DNA from: Gemmatimonadota bacterium
GTDB taxonomy: Bacteria; Gemmatimonadota; Gemmatimonadetes; Gemmatimonadales; Gemmatimonadaceae
DNA: 64,000 nucleotides
Direction of reading: 5' to 3'
Assembly: GCA_016704465.1 (NCBI GenBank)
Contig: JADJAD010000007.1
Coordinates: 372,001 to 436,000, forward strand
Of the stretch, positions 25,260-33,714 are shown in pieces (within the stretch, counting starts at the first letter, position 1; every line of letters begins with the position of its first letter). The notes below the pieces were generated by a model that saw only the letters and a list, made by a program, of their open reading frames with translations, was not told where the DNA came from and did no database searches. The translations under genes were made by a program, and so were the position numbers.

Positions 25260-26350
25260 GCGACTCCGCCCGTAGCAGCGCCCTCAGCAACCGAGTCATC
25301 GGCGATCCGGAATCGAAGCGTGTCCTCGTCGTGGATGATGAGGAGACCATTCGATTGGCGCTATCGAAGTTCCTGCGCTCCCGGGGGTACGAAGCAGGGG
25401 TCGCCGACTCGGCGAAGGCCGCCCTGGCCCTGCTGCAGAAGGAGGGCTACTCGATCATGCTCTGCGACATCCGGATGCCCGGCATGTCGGGCCTCGACCT
25501 CGTGCCGAAGGCTCGCGCGCTGAATCCGGATCTTGCCGTCATCATGCTCAGCGCGGTGAACGACATTCCGACCGCCACCGAGTCCATGTCGGTTGGAGCG
25601 ATGGAGTACCTGACCAAGCCGGTCGACCTGCTGGACCTGCTCGCCGCCATTGAGCGCGTCGCGCACCGGCGGGACCTGATGGTCGAGCAACGCAACGTGG
25701 AACGGCTGATCACGCTCGAAGTCGAGCAGCGGACCGTCGACGTGGAGCGCGGCAAGCGTCGACTCCTCGCCGCGGTCGTCGATTCGCTCGCCCACCTTGT
25801 GGCCATGCATGAGGCCAAGGACCCGTTCCTGAACGGCACCACGCTGCGGGTCACGGCGGTCGCGCGCGCGATCGCCGAGGTGATGGGGGCCGATGACGCG
25901 GTGGTGGAACAAGTGGTTATCGCCGCGCGTCTGCACGACGTGGGAAAGATCGCCTTGCGCGACTCGGTCCTGAACAAGCAGGGGGCGCTCAGCCCCGAGG
26001 AACACGACCACGTCAAGGACCACGTCCCCATCGCCCTGGAGATTCTCGCCCCGCTCACCGCGTTGCTGGACGTGCTGTCCTATGTGCGAGACCACCACGA
26101 ACACTGGGACGGCTCTGGCTACCCCAACGGGCTGCTGGGAGAGCAGATTTCGTTAGGTGGGCGCATCCTGTGCTGCGCCGACGCCTTCATCGCCCTCACC
26201 TCCCGCCGTTCGTACCGTCCGGCGATGTCGCTCGAGGACACCGTGGACTATCTCTCCGCGCATGTCGGCGGGCTGCTGGATCCGGCCGTCTACGCCGCGC
26301 TGCAGACGGTCGTGGCCGAGCGGCGGGTCCTCGGACTGACCGCGGACTGA
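25256..26350 (+). CDS. Response regulator with HD-GYP c-di-GMP phosphodiesterase output
   Basis: The 364-aa protein has an N-terminal receiver (VLVVDDEET, phospho-acceptor Asp71 in LCDIRMPG, Lys121 in LTKP), a coiled linker, then an HD-GYP domain with His227-Asp228 in LHDVGKIAL, HHEHWDGSGYPNGL and GRILCCADAFIALTSRRSYRPAMS. The GYP motif is intact, so hydrolysis of cyclic di-GMP is expected. The start codon overlaps the stop of the preceding kinase by ATGA, so the pair is coupled: the kinase reads several GAF inputs and this protein should lower c-di-GMP when phosphorylated. That last step is inferred. Confidence 0.9.
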   Translation: MSDSARSSALSNRVIGDPESKRVLVVDDEETIRLALSKFLRSRGYEAGVADSAKAALALLQKEGYSIMLCDIRMPGMSGLDLVPKARALNPDLAVIMLSAVNDIPTATESMSVGAMEYLTKPVDLLDLLAAIERVAHRRDLMVEQRNVERLITLEVEQRTVDVERGKRRLLAAVVDSLAHLVAMHEAKDPFLNGTTLRVTAVARAIAEVMGADDAVVEQVVIAARLHDVGKIALRDSVLNKQGALSPEEHDHVKDHVPIALEILAPLTALLDVLSYVRDHHEHWDGSGYPNGLLGEQISLGGRILCCADAFIALTSRRSYRPAMSLEDTVDYLSAHVGGLLDPAVYAALQTVVAERRVLGLTAD

Positions 26351-26404
26351 CCGCGAACGGACGCCGCCGGCACAACTCGACCGTACTTCGTCGCCGCTAC
26401 CCGC

Positions 26405-26433
26405 TTGACGGCGCAAGCCGACCATTGTAAAAG
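26405..26433 (+). promoter_or_regulatory. Promoter of the histone-H1-like gene
   Basis: TTGACG (26405-26410), a 17-bp spacer and TAAAAG (26428-26433) form a sigma-70-like promoter about 125 bp before the start codon, in an AT-richer patch. Confidence 0.5.
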
Positions 26434-26559
26434 GAAGTTCCCAAGAGAGCGATCATCGCGGTCGCTCCACGGCGGCGGTGTGCGCGCAGCGTGACAACGT
26501 GCGCGCCACGCTCCCGAACGTGACAACGGACCGTCGATCACTACATGCAGGAGGCATTC

Positions 26560-27426
26560 ATGCCGCGTGGCGAGGCGTGGGACGAGACACTGCGATTCTC
26601 CGACGATGACGATGACGATATCGGATACGGTGGCTCGTCGTCCTTTGACGATGATGATGATGATGATGATGGATGGGGAGGCTCGACCAAGCCCGGAAGC
26701 GGGCTGTGGGACGAGCCCGAGGAGGCCGCGCTCGAGGATGAAGAAGAGAGCGACGCCGTCGTGGAAGACGAGGTGGAGGACGAGACAGAGGTCGAGGAAG
26801 AAGACGAAGTCGTCTTCGGTGCGCCCGCTCGTCGCGGTCGCCCGCCCAAGCCGAAGCCCCCGGCTCCCCCACCCGCAGCGACACCGCCAGCTCCCGCCCC
26901 CACGGTAACCGCCAAGCCGGATCCAGCCCCTAAGAAGGCGGCACCGGCCAAAACGTCGCCCGCCAAAACGTCGCCCGCCAAGGCCGCACCGGCCGCGAAG
27001 GCACCGGCAAAGGGGATGAAAGCGACGGTAGAGAAGCCGGCAGCACCAGCGAAGGCCGCGCCGGCGGCGAAGAAGGCGCCGGCCAAGCAGCCGCCGGCGG
27101 CGAAGAAGGCACCGGCAAAGAAAGCACTAGCCAAGCAGGCGCAGGTCAAGAAGGCACCCGTGAAGAAGGCAGCAGCCAAGAAGATCCCGGCCAAGCAGGC
27201 CCCCTTAAAGAAGGCCCCAGCCAAGAAGCCGCCAACCAAGAAGGCCCCGGCCAGGAAGTCGCCATCCAAGAAAGCCCCGGCCGGGAAAGCTGCAGGCGGC
27301 AAGTCAATCAAGAAGGGTGCAGCCAAGTCGGGTGCCGCTCGGAAGCCCGTGCCAAAGAAGGCCGCGCCGAAGAAAAGCGCGCCGACCAAGGGAACCCGGA
27401 AAGCGGCTGGTTCGAAGAAGCGTTGA
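26560..27426 (+). CDS. Bipolar acidic/lysine-rich protein with histone-H1-like tail and AT-hook-like motif
   Basis: The 288-aa protein has two opposite halves. Residues 1 to about 95 are strongly acidic (runs of six and eight Asp, many Glu). Residues from about 115 to the end are Lys/Ala/Pro-rich repeats of the KKAPAKK type, like the C-terminal tails of eukaryotic H1 and bacterial H1-like proteins such as HctA or AlgP. Between them, RRGRPPKPKP matches an AT-hook core. A DNA-binding, nucleoid-organising role is likely; the acidic head may modulate it. AGGAGG at 26549-26554 fixes the ATG at 26560, not the in-frame ATG at 26545. Confidence 0.75.
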   Translation: MPRGEAWDETLRFSDDDDDDIGYGGSSSFDDDDDDDDGWGGSTKPGSGLWDEPEEAALEDEEESDAVVEDEVEDETEVEEEDEVVFGAPARRGRPPKPKPPAPPPAATPPAPAPTVTAKPDPAPKKAAPAKTSPAKTSPAKAAPAAKAPAKGMKATVEKPAAPAKAAPAAKKAPAKQPPAAKKAPAKKALAKQAQVKKAPVKKAAAKKIPAKQAPLKKAPAKKPPTKKAPARKSPSKKAPAGKAAGGKSIKKGAAKSGAARKPVPKKAAPKKSAPTKGTRKAAGSKKR

Positions 27427-27466
27427 CCGACGCCGTGACGCCGATTGGTGTCGCCACGTAGTACCG

Positions 27467-27503
27467 CCCGCGGGGTGCCTCGATCGTCGACGCACCCCGC
27501 GGG
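27467..27503 (+). terminator. Terminator-like hairpin after the H1-like gene
   Basis: A 12-bp perfect stem (27467-27478 with 27492-27503) with a 13-base loop lies 40 bp past the stop codon. The T-tract is weak. Confidence 0.55.
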
Positions 27504-27533
27504 TCGTCTCACCCCAGCTCCCCGGCGGATTGC

Positions 27534-29033
27534 ATGCTGGACTTCTCGCGTCAGGTGCTCGATGCCCTCCCGTTGACCATCTACACGGTCGATCTCGAGG
27601 GACGCATCACCAGCGCCAATCGGTCCTGGTCGCAGTTCGCCAGTGACAACGGCGCCCCTGCACTCGAACACGAGTCTTCGTTTCGCGGTCAGTCGCTCTG
27701 GGCCTCCATCTCCGATCCGTCGTACCGCCAGCAGCTGCAGGACGCCATGGAGCTGCTGCGGCTCGGCAAGGTGCCGCGGGTCAGTTGGGAGTTTCCCTGC
27801 AGTTCGCCCGAGGAGGAACGGGTCTTCCTCATGCAGATCACGCCGCTGCGAGACCCCGCCGATGGCCAGGTCGTCGGCTACGTCTTCTCCACGGTCGACA
27901 TCACACCGAGCCACCGATCGCGGGAGGCGCTGATCGACACGGGGATCGCACTGTCCCGGACCATCGATCTGGATCGCGTCTTCTACGAGGTGGGTCACCA
28001 GCTAGGGCGCGCCGTCGGCGCCGATGCCTTCGCCGTCCTGCTCGTCCGCGAGTCAGACGCTGGGCTGGAACGCAGTTACAGCACGGGCTACGAGGAGTCG
28101 CCCCCGCTGCTCGACGTACGCCTCACCCCCCTGGCCCACCACGCGATCGAAAAGCTCGATGTCGTCTCGCGTGTCACCGAGCGCGGCCTCGATGTGGCCG
28201 CCCCGATGCGCGGGGGAGAGCGCACCATCGGCGCGATGACGATGAGCATCCAGGGCCAGCCAAGCCGCCAGGCGATCGAGGAAGCGCAGCGTGTACTCGC
28301 GACCCTCGCCGCGCAAACGGCAGTCGCCATCGAGCGCGCCTGGCTCGTGCGCCGCGTCGGGCACAAGCGTCGCTTGGAAGCCATTGGCGAAGTCGCCGCC
28401 GGGGTCGCACACGAGATCCGCAATCCGCTGTTCGGGATCTCATCCGCCGCCCAGCTCCTCCAGTTTCGCGCCAAGGATGACCCCATCGTCGAGAAGAACG
28501 TCGGGCGGATTCTCCGCGAAGTCGATCGCCTCAACCGCATGGTCACGTCGCTGCTTGATTTCGGGCGCCCCCTGAAGGCCTCCCTTCTCGCGGGCGACCC
28601 CGACGCCATCTGGGACGAGTTGCTCGACGGACAGCGTGCCCTCCTACAATCGCGGTCGCTCTCGCTGCGGCGCACGCGCGCGTCCCCAGCCGCGACCTGT
28701 CGGGTCGACGCGGAGCAGCTCGCGCAGGTCTTTCTCAACGTCCTCGTGAACGCGGTCGACCACGCCCCCGAGGGGAGCGAGCTCGTCCTGCAATCGTCGG
28801 TCATGCCCCACGGTGCCTGGCGCGTCCGTCTCACCAACGGCGGTCCCTCCGTCCCGGCCGATGTGCTCGACCGAGCCTTCGAGATGTTCTATTCCAACAA
28901 GACGGGCGGTACGGGAATCGGACTTGCCCTCTGCCAACGCATCATCGAGGAACATCGCGGCGAGATCACGCTCGACTCGTCACCCGAGCTTGGCACGACC
29001 ATCACCATCACCCTGCCGACGCTGGAGGGGTGA
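27534..29033 (+). CDS. PAS-GAF sensor histidine kinase
   Basis: The 499-aa cytoplasmic kinase has a PAS domain (about residues 5-125, IYTVDLEGRITSANRSWSQFA), a GAF domain (about 130-270), a HisKA helix with phospho-acceptor His293 (GVAHEIRNPLFG) and an HATPase domain (NVLVNAVDHA, LTNGGPSVP in the G1 place, TGGTGIGLALCQ). The G1 box lacks the usual DxGxG, reading TNGGPSV, a variation also found in functional NtrB-like kinases. A receiver protein follows 89 bp downstream and is the likely partner. Confidence 0.88.
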   Translation: MLDFSRQVLDALPLTIYTVDLEGRITSANRSWSQFASDNGAPALEHESSFRGQSLWASISDPSYRQQLQDAMELLRLGKVPRVSWEFPCSSPEEERVFLMQITPLRDPADGQVVGYVFSTVDITPSHRSREALIDTGIALSRTIDLDRVFYEVGHQLGRAVGADAFAVLLVRESDAGLERSYSTGYEESPPLLDVRLTPLAHHAIEKLDVVSRVTERGLDVAAPMRGGERTIGAMTMSIQGQPSRQAIEEAQRVLATLAAQTAVAIERAWLVRRVGHKRRLEAIGEVAAGVAHEIRNPLFGISSAAQLLQFRAKDDPIVEKNVGRILREVDRLNRMVTSLLDFGRPLKASLLAGDPDAIWDELLDGQRALLQSRSLSLRRTRASPAATCRVDAEQLAQVFLNVLVNAVDHAPEGSELVLQSSVMPHGAWRVRLTNGGPSVPADVLDRAFEMFYSNKTGGTGIGLALCQRIIEEHRGEITLDSSPELGTTITITLPTLEG

Positions 29034-29122
29034 TCGGTACCGCGGGAACCCGAGCTTCCCGGTTGGCCGTTCATTGACATAGTTGCAGGGTTCGACTTCT
29101 CCGTCCTCAGCACCGTTCTCCC

Positions 29123-29548
29123 ATGAAATGCAGCGTCCTCATCGTCGAAGACGAGACTTCCATACGTGACTCCCTCGCCGAGCTCTTCGAGGTCGACGGT
29201 ACCCGGGTGATTCGCGTCGCCACGCTCGACGAGGCCAAGAAGGCACTGGCGGCAGAGCCGTATCAGCTCATCCTCAGCGACATCCGCCTCGGCGGAAAGC
29301 GTGACGGGGGGCTGCAGGTCATGGCCGCAGCCGGGCTCCTGTCGCCCGAGGCGGTCGTCATCGCCCTCACCGCCTTCCCCGATCAGGACAACCGGCTGGC
29401 CTCCCAGCGCTTGGGCGCCACCTACTTCCTGGAAAAGCCGGCCGACCTGGAGACCATCGCCTCGGTCGCGGCCAAGCATGGAGTCCCGTCGTCGCTCTTC
29501 CCGAACGCCGCCGTCGCCGGAGCAGAAGGGACGCCCCCCGGCGCGTGA
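29123..29548 (+). CDS. Single-domain response regulator (receiver)
   Basis: The 141-aa protein is a CheY-like receiver without an output domain. It shows IVEDETS, phospho-acceptor Asp53 (ILSDIRLGG), Thr in ALTAFPD and Lys105 in FLEKPAD. It lies directly after the PAS-GAF kinase and should accept its phosphate. With no DNA-binding or enzyme domain, it would act by protein contact or as a phosphorelay intermediate. The last 20 residues are Ala/Gly/Pro-rich and probably unstructured. Confidence 0.85.
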   Translation: MKCSVLIVEDETSIRDSLAELFEVDGTRVIRVATLDEAKKALAAEPYQLILSDIRLGGKRDGGLQVMAAAGLLSPEAVVIALTAFPDQDNRLASQRLGATYFLEKPADLETIASVAAKHGVPSSLFPNAAVAGAEGTPPGA

Positions 29549-29641
29549 GCGTCGGCGCGTGAGCGTCGGCGCATGAGCCTCGGCGCGACGACGCTCACCC
29601 TGTCCTCTCCACGCGCTGGGTCGGCGCGGCTCCAGTGCCTC

Positions 29642-29716
29642 CGTACTGGCGCTATTCGCTTTGGCGCTATTCGCGCGGGCGCCATTCGGCTTGGCACCAT
29701 CCGTACTGGCGCCGCG
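29642..29716 (+). repeat. Five degenerate 15-bp tandem repeats upstream of the MerR-like gene
   Basis: Units CGTACTGGCGCTATT, CGCTTTGGCGCTATT, CGCGCGGGCGCCATT, CGGCTTGGCACCATC and CGTACTGGCGCCGCG run end to end. One forward frame reads GAIRF-GAIRA-GAIRL-GTIRT, a pentapeptide pattern, but no long protein surrounds it. It ends 26 bp before the ATG at 29743. Confidence 0.75.
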
Positions 29717-29742
29717 CCCCGGGCGCGGGGTACTCTTCGCAG

Positions 29743-30288
29743 ATGGCGGACTCTCCTGTCGCGTTACTGCGCGCTCATGCGCGCCATGCCCCGTGGAATG
29801 CCCGGGGCCTCGCTCAACACGTTGCCTCGCTGGTCGATGCCGCTGGCGTGCGTCCCACCAACGCGTCGGCGCGAGCCGCGCCGTCGGCGCGGGCGGTGCG
29901 TTTCTACGTCGCAAACAAGTTGATGGATCGCCCCGAGGGGCTGGGCACCTCGGCGACCTACAATTACCGGCACTTCTTGCAGCTGCTGGCCATCAAGATG
30001 CGACAGCGGGAAGGGATGTCGCTGGAGACGATCCGCTCGGACATGCACCAGGTCACTGGCGATGCCCTCGAGCGACGCTTGGCGCTATCGATGGCCACCG
30101 CGCTCTCGACCGGGGTCCAGCGAGCGGCGGCGCACGATACAGACCCGATCGCCAGCTGGCGGCGCGTCCCCGTCGCTGACGGCATTGAACTGCACCTGCG
30201 CGACGACACGCCGCTGACCGGTGAGGAGTCGATCGTCGCTCTGCGCGAGGCCGTGCGCACGGCCCTGGGGCGAGCGGAGGCCCGGTGA
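29743..30288 (+). CDS. MerR-like DNA-binding regulator
   Basis: About 181 aa. The central part carries the MerR-type winged helix: AVRFYVANKLMDRPEGLGTSATYNYRHFLQLLAIKMRQREGMSLETIRSDM (residues about 48-98), with the YNYRHFLQLL helix and the G-S/T turn. A segment of about 47 residues before it is unusual, since MerR proteins normally begin with the helix. The effector domain is short and unrecognised. It overlaps the next gene by GTGA. I chose the ATG at 29743 because the longer frame runs into the tandem repeats. Confidence 0.72.
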   Translation: MADSPVALLRAHARHAPWNARGLAQHVASLVDAAGVRPTNASARAAPSARAVRFYVANKLMDRPEGLGTSATYNYRHFLQLLAIKMRQREGMSLETIRSDMHQVTGDALERRLALSMATALSTGVQRAAAHDTDPIASWRRVPVADGIELHLRDDTPLTGEESIVALREAVRTALGRAEAR

Positions 30289-31001
30289 CGCCTCACTTCG
30301 ACGGTCGATTGGTCGTCGTGACCGGTGTCGCCCATCGCGGACAGGTCGGCGAAGTCGTGGCGCGCGCCTTGGCGACGCAGGGTGCCACGCTCGCCCTGCT
30401 CGACCGCAACCGCGACGAGGCAGAGGCGCGCGCCGCCGAGTTGCGCGCCGACGGACTCACGGCCACCGCGTGGCCGTGCGACCTCACCGATCACGCCGCG
30501 TTAGGCGCGGTGGCCGCGTCACTCGCCGGCCGGCACAGTGACGGCGTGGCGGCCCTCGTCTGTCTCGCTGGCGGCTTCGGCTCGTTGGGACCGGTGGGAG
30601 AGAGCGATCCCGCGCAATGGGAGCGCGCCCTCGCCGTCAATCTCGCCACGGCCTACGCCACCACCCGCGCCTTCGTTCCGGCCCTGCGCCGGGCCCGGGG
30701 GAGCATCGTCTACTTCGCCTCCGCCGCGGTCGCACCGGGGGGCCGCGTGGCCGGAATCGCCGGCTACGCAGCCGCGAAGGCCGGCGTCGTCGCCCTCATG
30801 CGGGCCGTCGCCGCCGAAGAGCGCCCGCATGGCGTCCGGGCCAACGCCCTCGCCCCGAACTCGATCCGCACCGACGCCAACGTCGCCGCCATGGGCAACG
30901 ACGCGAGTTATGTCGAGCGCGAGACGGTCGCCGACTGGGTGACCTTCCTCTGTTCCCCGACCAGCGGCCCCATCTTCGGGCAGCTCATCCAGCTCGGATG
31001 A
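30285..31001 (+). CDS. Short-chain dehydrogenase/reductase (SDR)
   Basis: The 238-aa protein is a classical SDR: an N-terminal Rossmann segment (VVVTGVAHRGQVGEVVARAL, with a looser TGxxxGxG), LDRNRDEAE for the nucleotide, NLATAYATT, catalytic Ser in VYFASAA, Tyr and Lys in YAAAKAG, and a C-terminal SPTSGPIFGQLIQLG. It reduces or oxidises an unknown substrate with NAD(P). It starts with GTG overlapping the MerR-like stop, and the RepA-like gene follows 24 bp after its stop, so the three look like one operon. The SDR substrate gives no clue to the operon's role. Confidence 0.87.
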   Translation: MTPHFDGRLVVVTGVAHRGQVGEVVARALATQGATLALLDRNRDEAEARAAELRADGLTATAWPCDLTDHAALGAVAASLAGRHSDGVAALVCLAGGFGSLGPVGESDPAQWERALAVNLATAYATTRAFVPALRRARGSIVYFASAAVAPGGRVAGIAGYAAAKAGVVALMRAVAAEERPHGVRANALAPNSIRTDANVAAMGNDASYVERETVADWVTFLCSPTSGPIFGQLIQLG

Positions 31002-31025
31002 CCACCGGTACCCGCTAGGACCGCC

Positions 31026-31907
31026 GTGCCAGGGGATCCCGCCTTCTCTCAGCACCCGCGCCCGTCGCACCCGCGACGCCCCCCCGGCCGCGCCATTCTC
31101 CTCGATCGGTCGCTCGAAGCGCTCCCGCTCTTTCGCCTCAGCGACTCTGCCGAAGAGACGACCATCCTCTACGCTCCCCCCGCCGGCGGGCGATGGCGCG
31201 TGCTTCCCAACCCCGGCGATCGCCTCCCGGGCACGTTCGATCAGGACGTCTACGTCGAGATCTGCCGACGGCACCTGGAAGCCGGGTCCCCCGCCGACGG
31301 CGCTGTCTCCTTCACGCTCCACGCCTTCCTGCGCTCCATCGGCCGGCGCGCCGACGGACGCACGTACGAGCAGCTCCGTGCCGCCCTCAGCCGTCTCGAG
31401 CGCACTGTACTCGAGTCGTACGGCGCCTACTGGTCGGCGACCGGCAATGCCCCGCTCGACGGACGATTCTCCGTCCTGTCTGCCGTGTCGATCGACCGTC
31501 GCCGAACCGCCGATCGCGAGCAACTTGCCCTCTTTCCGACCTTCACCGCCTCCGAGCCGGGCGATGCGCGCGTGATCCTCTCCCCCCTCCTGCGGGCCAA
31601 TATCGCCCACGGCCACACCACGACAATCTCCCCAACCCTCTATCAGGGGCTCTCGTCTCCGGTGGCACGACGGCTCTACCGCCTGCTCGAGGTCGCCAGG
31701 GCGGACGACACCGTGACCTGGCGCATTGAGCTCGAAGCGCTGGCAGAACAAGTCCCCCTCGTGCAACGTTATCCCTCGCACCTGCAGCGCGTCCTGCAGC
31801 CCGCTCACGAGATGCTGCAGACCGCCGGCATCGTGCGCGATGCCAAGGTGCACCAGATTCGAAAGCAGTGGTTGGTCGACTACGTGCTCGCCGTTCGTCC
31901 CAGTTGA
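31026..31907 (+). CDS. Replication initiator protein A-like (plasmid RepA type)
   Basis: The 293-aa protein matches the pattern of RPA-type replication initiators of plasmids and secondary replicons (as in Deinococcus): GTFDQDVYVEICRRHLEAG near residue 76, VSFTLHAFLRSIGRRADGRTYEQLRAALSRLERTVL near residue 96, then a second winged-helix-like part with LSSPVARRLYRLLEVARADDTVTWRIELEALAEQVPL. Such proteins bind iterons at an origin. No plasmid partition, mobility or iteron arrays are seen here; the gene sits in a chromosomal-looking operon. It starts with GTG at 31026. Its role could be a regulator derived from an initiator. Confidence 0.65.
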   Translation: MPGDPAFSQHPRPSHPRRPPGRAILLDRSLEALPLFRLSDSAEETTILYAPPAGGRWRVLPNPGDRLPGTFDQDVYVEICRRHLEAGSPADGAVSFTLHAFLRSIGRRADGRTYEQLRAALSRLERTVLESYGAYWSATGNAPLDGRFSVLSAVSIDRRRTADREQLALFPTFTASEPGDARVILSPLLRANIAHGHTTTISPTLYQGLSSPVARRLYRLLEVARADDTVTWRIELEALAEQVPLVQRYPSHLQRVLQPAHEMLQTAGIVRDAKVHQIRKQWLVDYVLAVRPS

Positions 31908-32083
31908 GTATCGTGTCCGAACGTCTCCGCTGCGTGTGTCCCACAGGCGTGTCAGCACAGCGTGTCAGGACAGCATGTCTCCCGAGCGTCCCGCACTGGT
32001 GACGCGTAGGTGTACGAGCCGTCCACAATGATGGAGCCCGCAGGAACCCAACGCCCCGCTCCGCTGGTAGATAGGGGAGAGGG

Positions 32084-32122
32084 TCTCCTCGTCTTCTTGT
32101 CTTCTCGTCTTCCCGTGTTCTC
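32084..32122 (+). repeat. Pyrimidine-rich short-repeat leader directly before the S41 peptidase start
   Basis: A CT-rich tract built of TCTTCTYGTCTTC-like units runs up to the ATG at 32123 without a Shine-Dalgarno. Similar pyrimidine leaders precede the start codons at 52254 and 62939. Confidence 0.6.
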
Positions 32123-33703
32123 ATGAAAAAGCTTGCCCTGGTCGGCGCCGTGCTCCTTCCCCTCGTAGCTGGGGCGTTTGTCGTGCAGGAGCGCGCCGCA
32201 CTCGATGGCGGTCGCCTCTTCGGACAGGTCCTTGACCTGGTCGAGAGCCGCTATGTCGACTCGGTCGATGCCGCGATGCTCTACGAGAAGGCGGCCCGCG
32301 GACTCGTCGGCCAGTTGCAGGATCCGTATTCCGAGCTCTTCTCCCCCAAGCAGCTCACGCAGTTCAACACGACCACCGCCGGCCGCTACGGCGGGCTCGG
32401 AATGCAGATCGAGGAACAACCCGGAAAGGGAGTGGTCGTCTCCAAGGTCTTTCCGCACACCCCCGCCGAAGCCGCCGGGGCGCGCGAGGGCGACATGATC
32501 GTCGCCATCGACTCGATCCCGACCCGCGGATGGTCGTCGGCGCGCGTGGCCGATTCGCTGCGTGGAGTGCCCGGGTCGAAGGTGAGGGTGTCGTTCGGCC
32601 GACCCAGCGTCCCCGAGCCCATCCGGTCGACCTTTACCCGCGCGATCATCCGTATTCCGGCCGTCCCGTACGCCATCACGTTCGACAAGGTCGGCTACAT
32701 CCCGCTGCAGGGCTTCAACGAGACGTCCACGCAGGAAGTCGCGGCCGCTGTCAAGCAGCTCATGACCCAGCAGGGCGCCACGGGACTCATCCTCGACCTG
32801 CGCGGAAACGGGGGGGGATTCCTCGACCAGTCGCTGGCCATCTCGAACCTCTTCCTCCCGCAAGGAACCGAATTGGCGTCGGTGCGCGGTCGCAACCAGG
32901 ACAACCAGGCGTATACGGCACGCGAAAAGCCGATCGCCCCGGACCTGCCGCTCGTCATCCTCACCGACCAGTACTCGGCCTCCGCCTCCGAGATCGTCGC
33001 CGGCGCACTGCAGGACCACGACCGCGCCCTCATCCTCGGCACCACGTCGTTTGGCAAGGGCCTGGTACAGACGCTGTTCAACCTCGATGGCGGCTACGCC
33101 CTCAAGATCACCACGGGCAAGTGGTTCACCCCCAACGGACGCACGATCCAGAAGGAGCGCAAGCTGCTCCCCGATGGCCAGTTCGTCGAGGTGCACCCCG
33201 ATTCGCTGGAAAGCGACTCGGCACGCAAGGCTCGACCGATCTACAAGTCCGACGCCGGTCGTGTCGTGTACGGCGGCGGGGCAATCACCCCCGACGTCAT
33301 CGTGCGACCCGACACCTTCTCCGCGGCAGAGCAGGCCTTCCTCAAGGCCACGGCCCCGAAGTCACAGGACATCTACGTCACCACGTACGACTACGCGATG
33401 GAGCTCAAGGACAAGGTCAGCGGCAACCCCACCTTCGTCGTCTCGCCCGAATGGCGCGACGAGCTCTACAACCGGCTCGCCAAGAAGGGCGTGACGATCG
33501 ATCGCAAGGTGTATGACGGCGCCTCGACGCAGATTGACCGCATGCTCGAGCAGCGCGTCGCCCGCCTGGCCTTCGGCGACTCGACCGCGCGCCGCCGCGC
33601 CCTCAGCGACGACGTGCAACTGCAGCGGGCGATCGAGATCCTCAAGAAGGGACAGAACCAGAAAGACCTGTTCGCCCTCGCACCGCAATTCTCCCGGCAA
33701 TAA
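32123..33703 (+). CDS. S41 family C-terminal processing peptidase
   Basis: The 526-aa protein has a signal peptide or N-terminal anchor (MKKLALVGAVLLPLVAGAFV), a PDZ domain (about residues 90-175, with GLGMQIEEQPGKGVVVSKVFPHTPAEAAGAREGDMI), and the S41 core with the Ser/Lys dyad: Ser287 in YSASASEIVAGAL and Lys312 in GTTSFGKGLVQ. It works outside the cytoplasm, cutting proteins from the C-terminus. A C-terminal helical part of about 120 aa follows. It is 11 bp before the beta-propeller lipoprotein and likely co-transcribed. Confidence 0.92.
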   Translation: MKKLALVGAVLLPLVAGAFVVQERAALDGGRLFGQVLDLVESRYVDSVDAAMLYEKAARGLVGQLQDPYSELFSPKQLTQFNTTTAGRYGGLGMQIEEQPGKGVVVSKVFPHTPAEAAGAREGDMIVAIDSIPTRGWSSARVADSLRGVPGSKVRVSFGRPSVPEPIRSTFTRAIIRIPAVPYAITFDKVGYIPLQGFNETSTQEVAAAVKQLMTQQGATGLILDLRGNGGGFLDQSLAISNLFLPQGTELASVRGRNQDNQAYTAREKPIAPDLPLVILTDQYSASASEIVAGALQDHDRALILGTTSFGKGLVQTLFNLDGGYALKITTGKWFTPNGRTIQKERKLLPDGQFVEVHPDSLESDSARKARPIYKSDAGRVVYGGGAITPDVIVRPDTFSAAEQAFLKATAPKSQDIYVTTYDYAMELKDKVSGNPTFVVSPEWRDELYNRLAKKGVTIDRKVYDGASTQIDRMLEQRVARLAFGDSTARRRALSDDVQLQRAIEILKKGQNQKDLFALAPQFSRQ

Positions 33704-33714
33704 GTTCATCCGGC

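Noticed and set aside
26541..27998. A 485-aa minus-strand frame rich in AGAFLAG-like repeats
   Set aside because: It is the mirror of the lysine/alanine repeats of the H1-like gene, which has a promoter, a strong ribosome-binding site and a terminator on the plus strand.
31026..31907. Evidence that the window is a plasmid
   Set aside because: Core chromosomal genes (arg cluster, ispG, glutamine synthetases, tRNA-Cys) surround the initiator, and no partition or mobility genes are seen.
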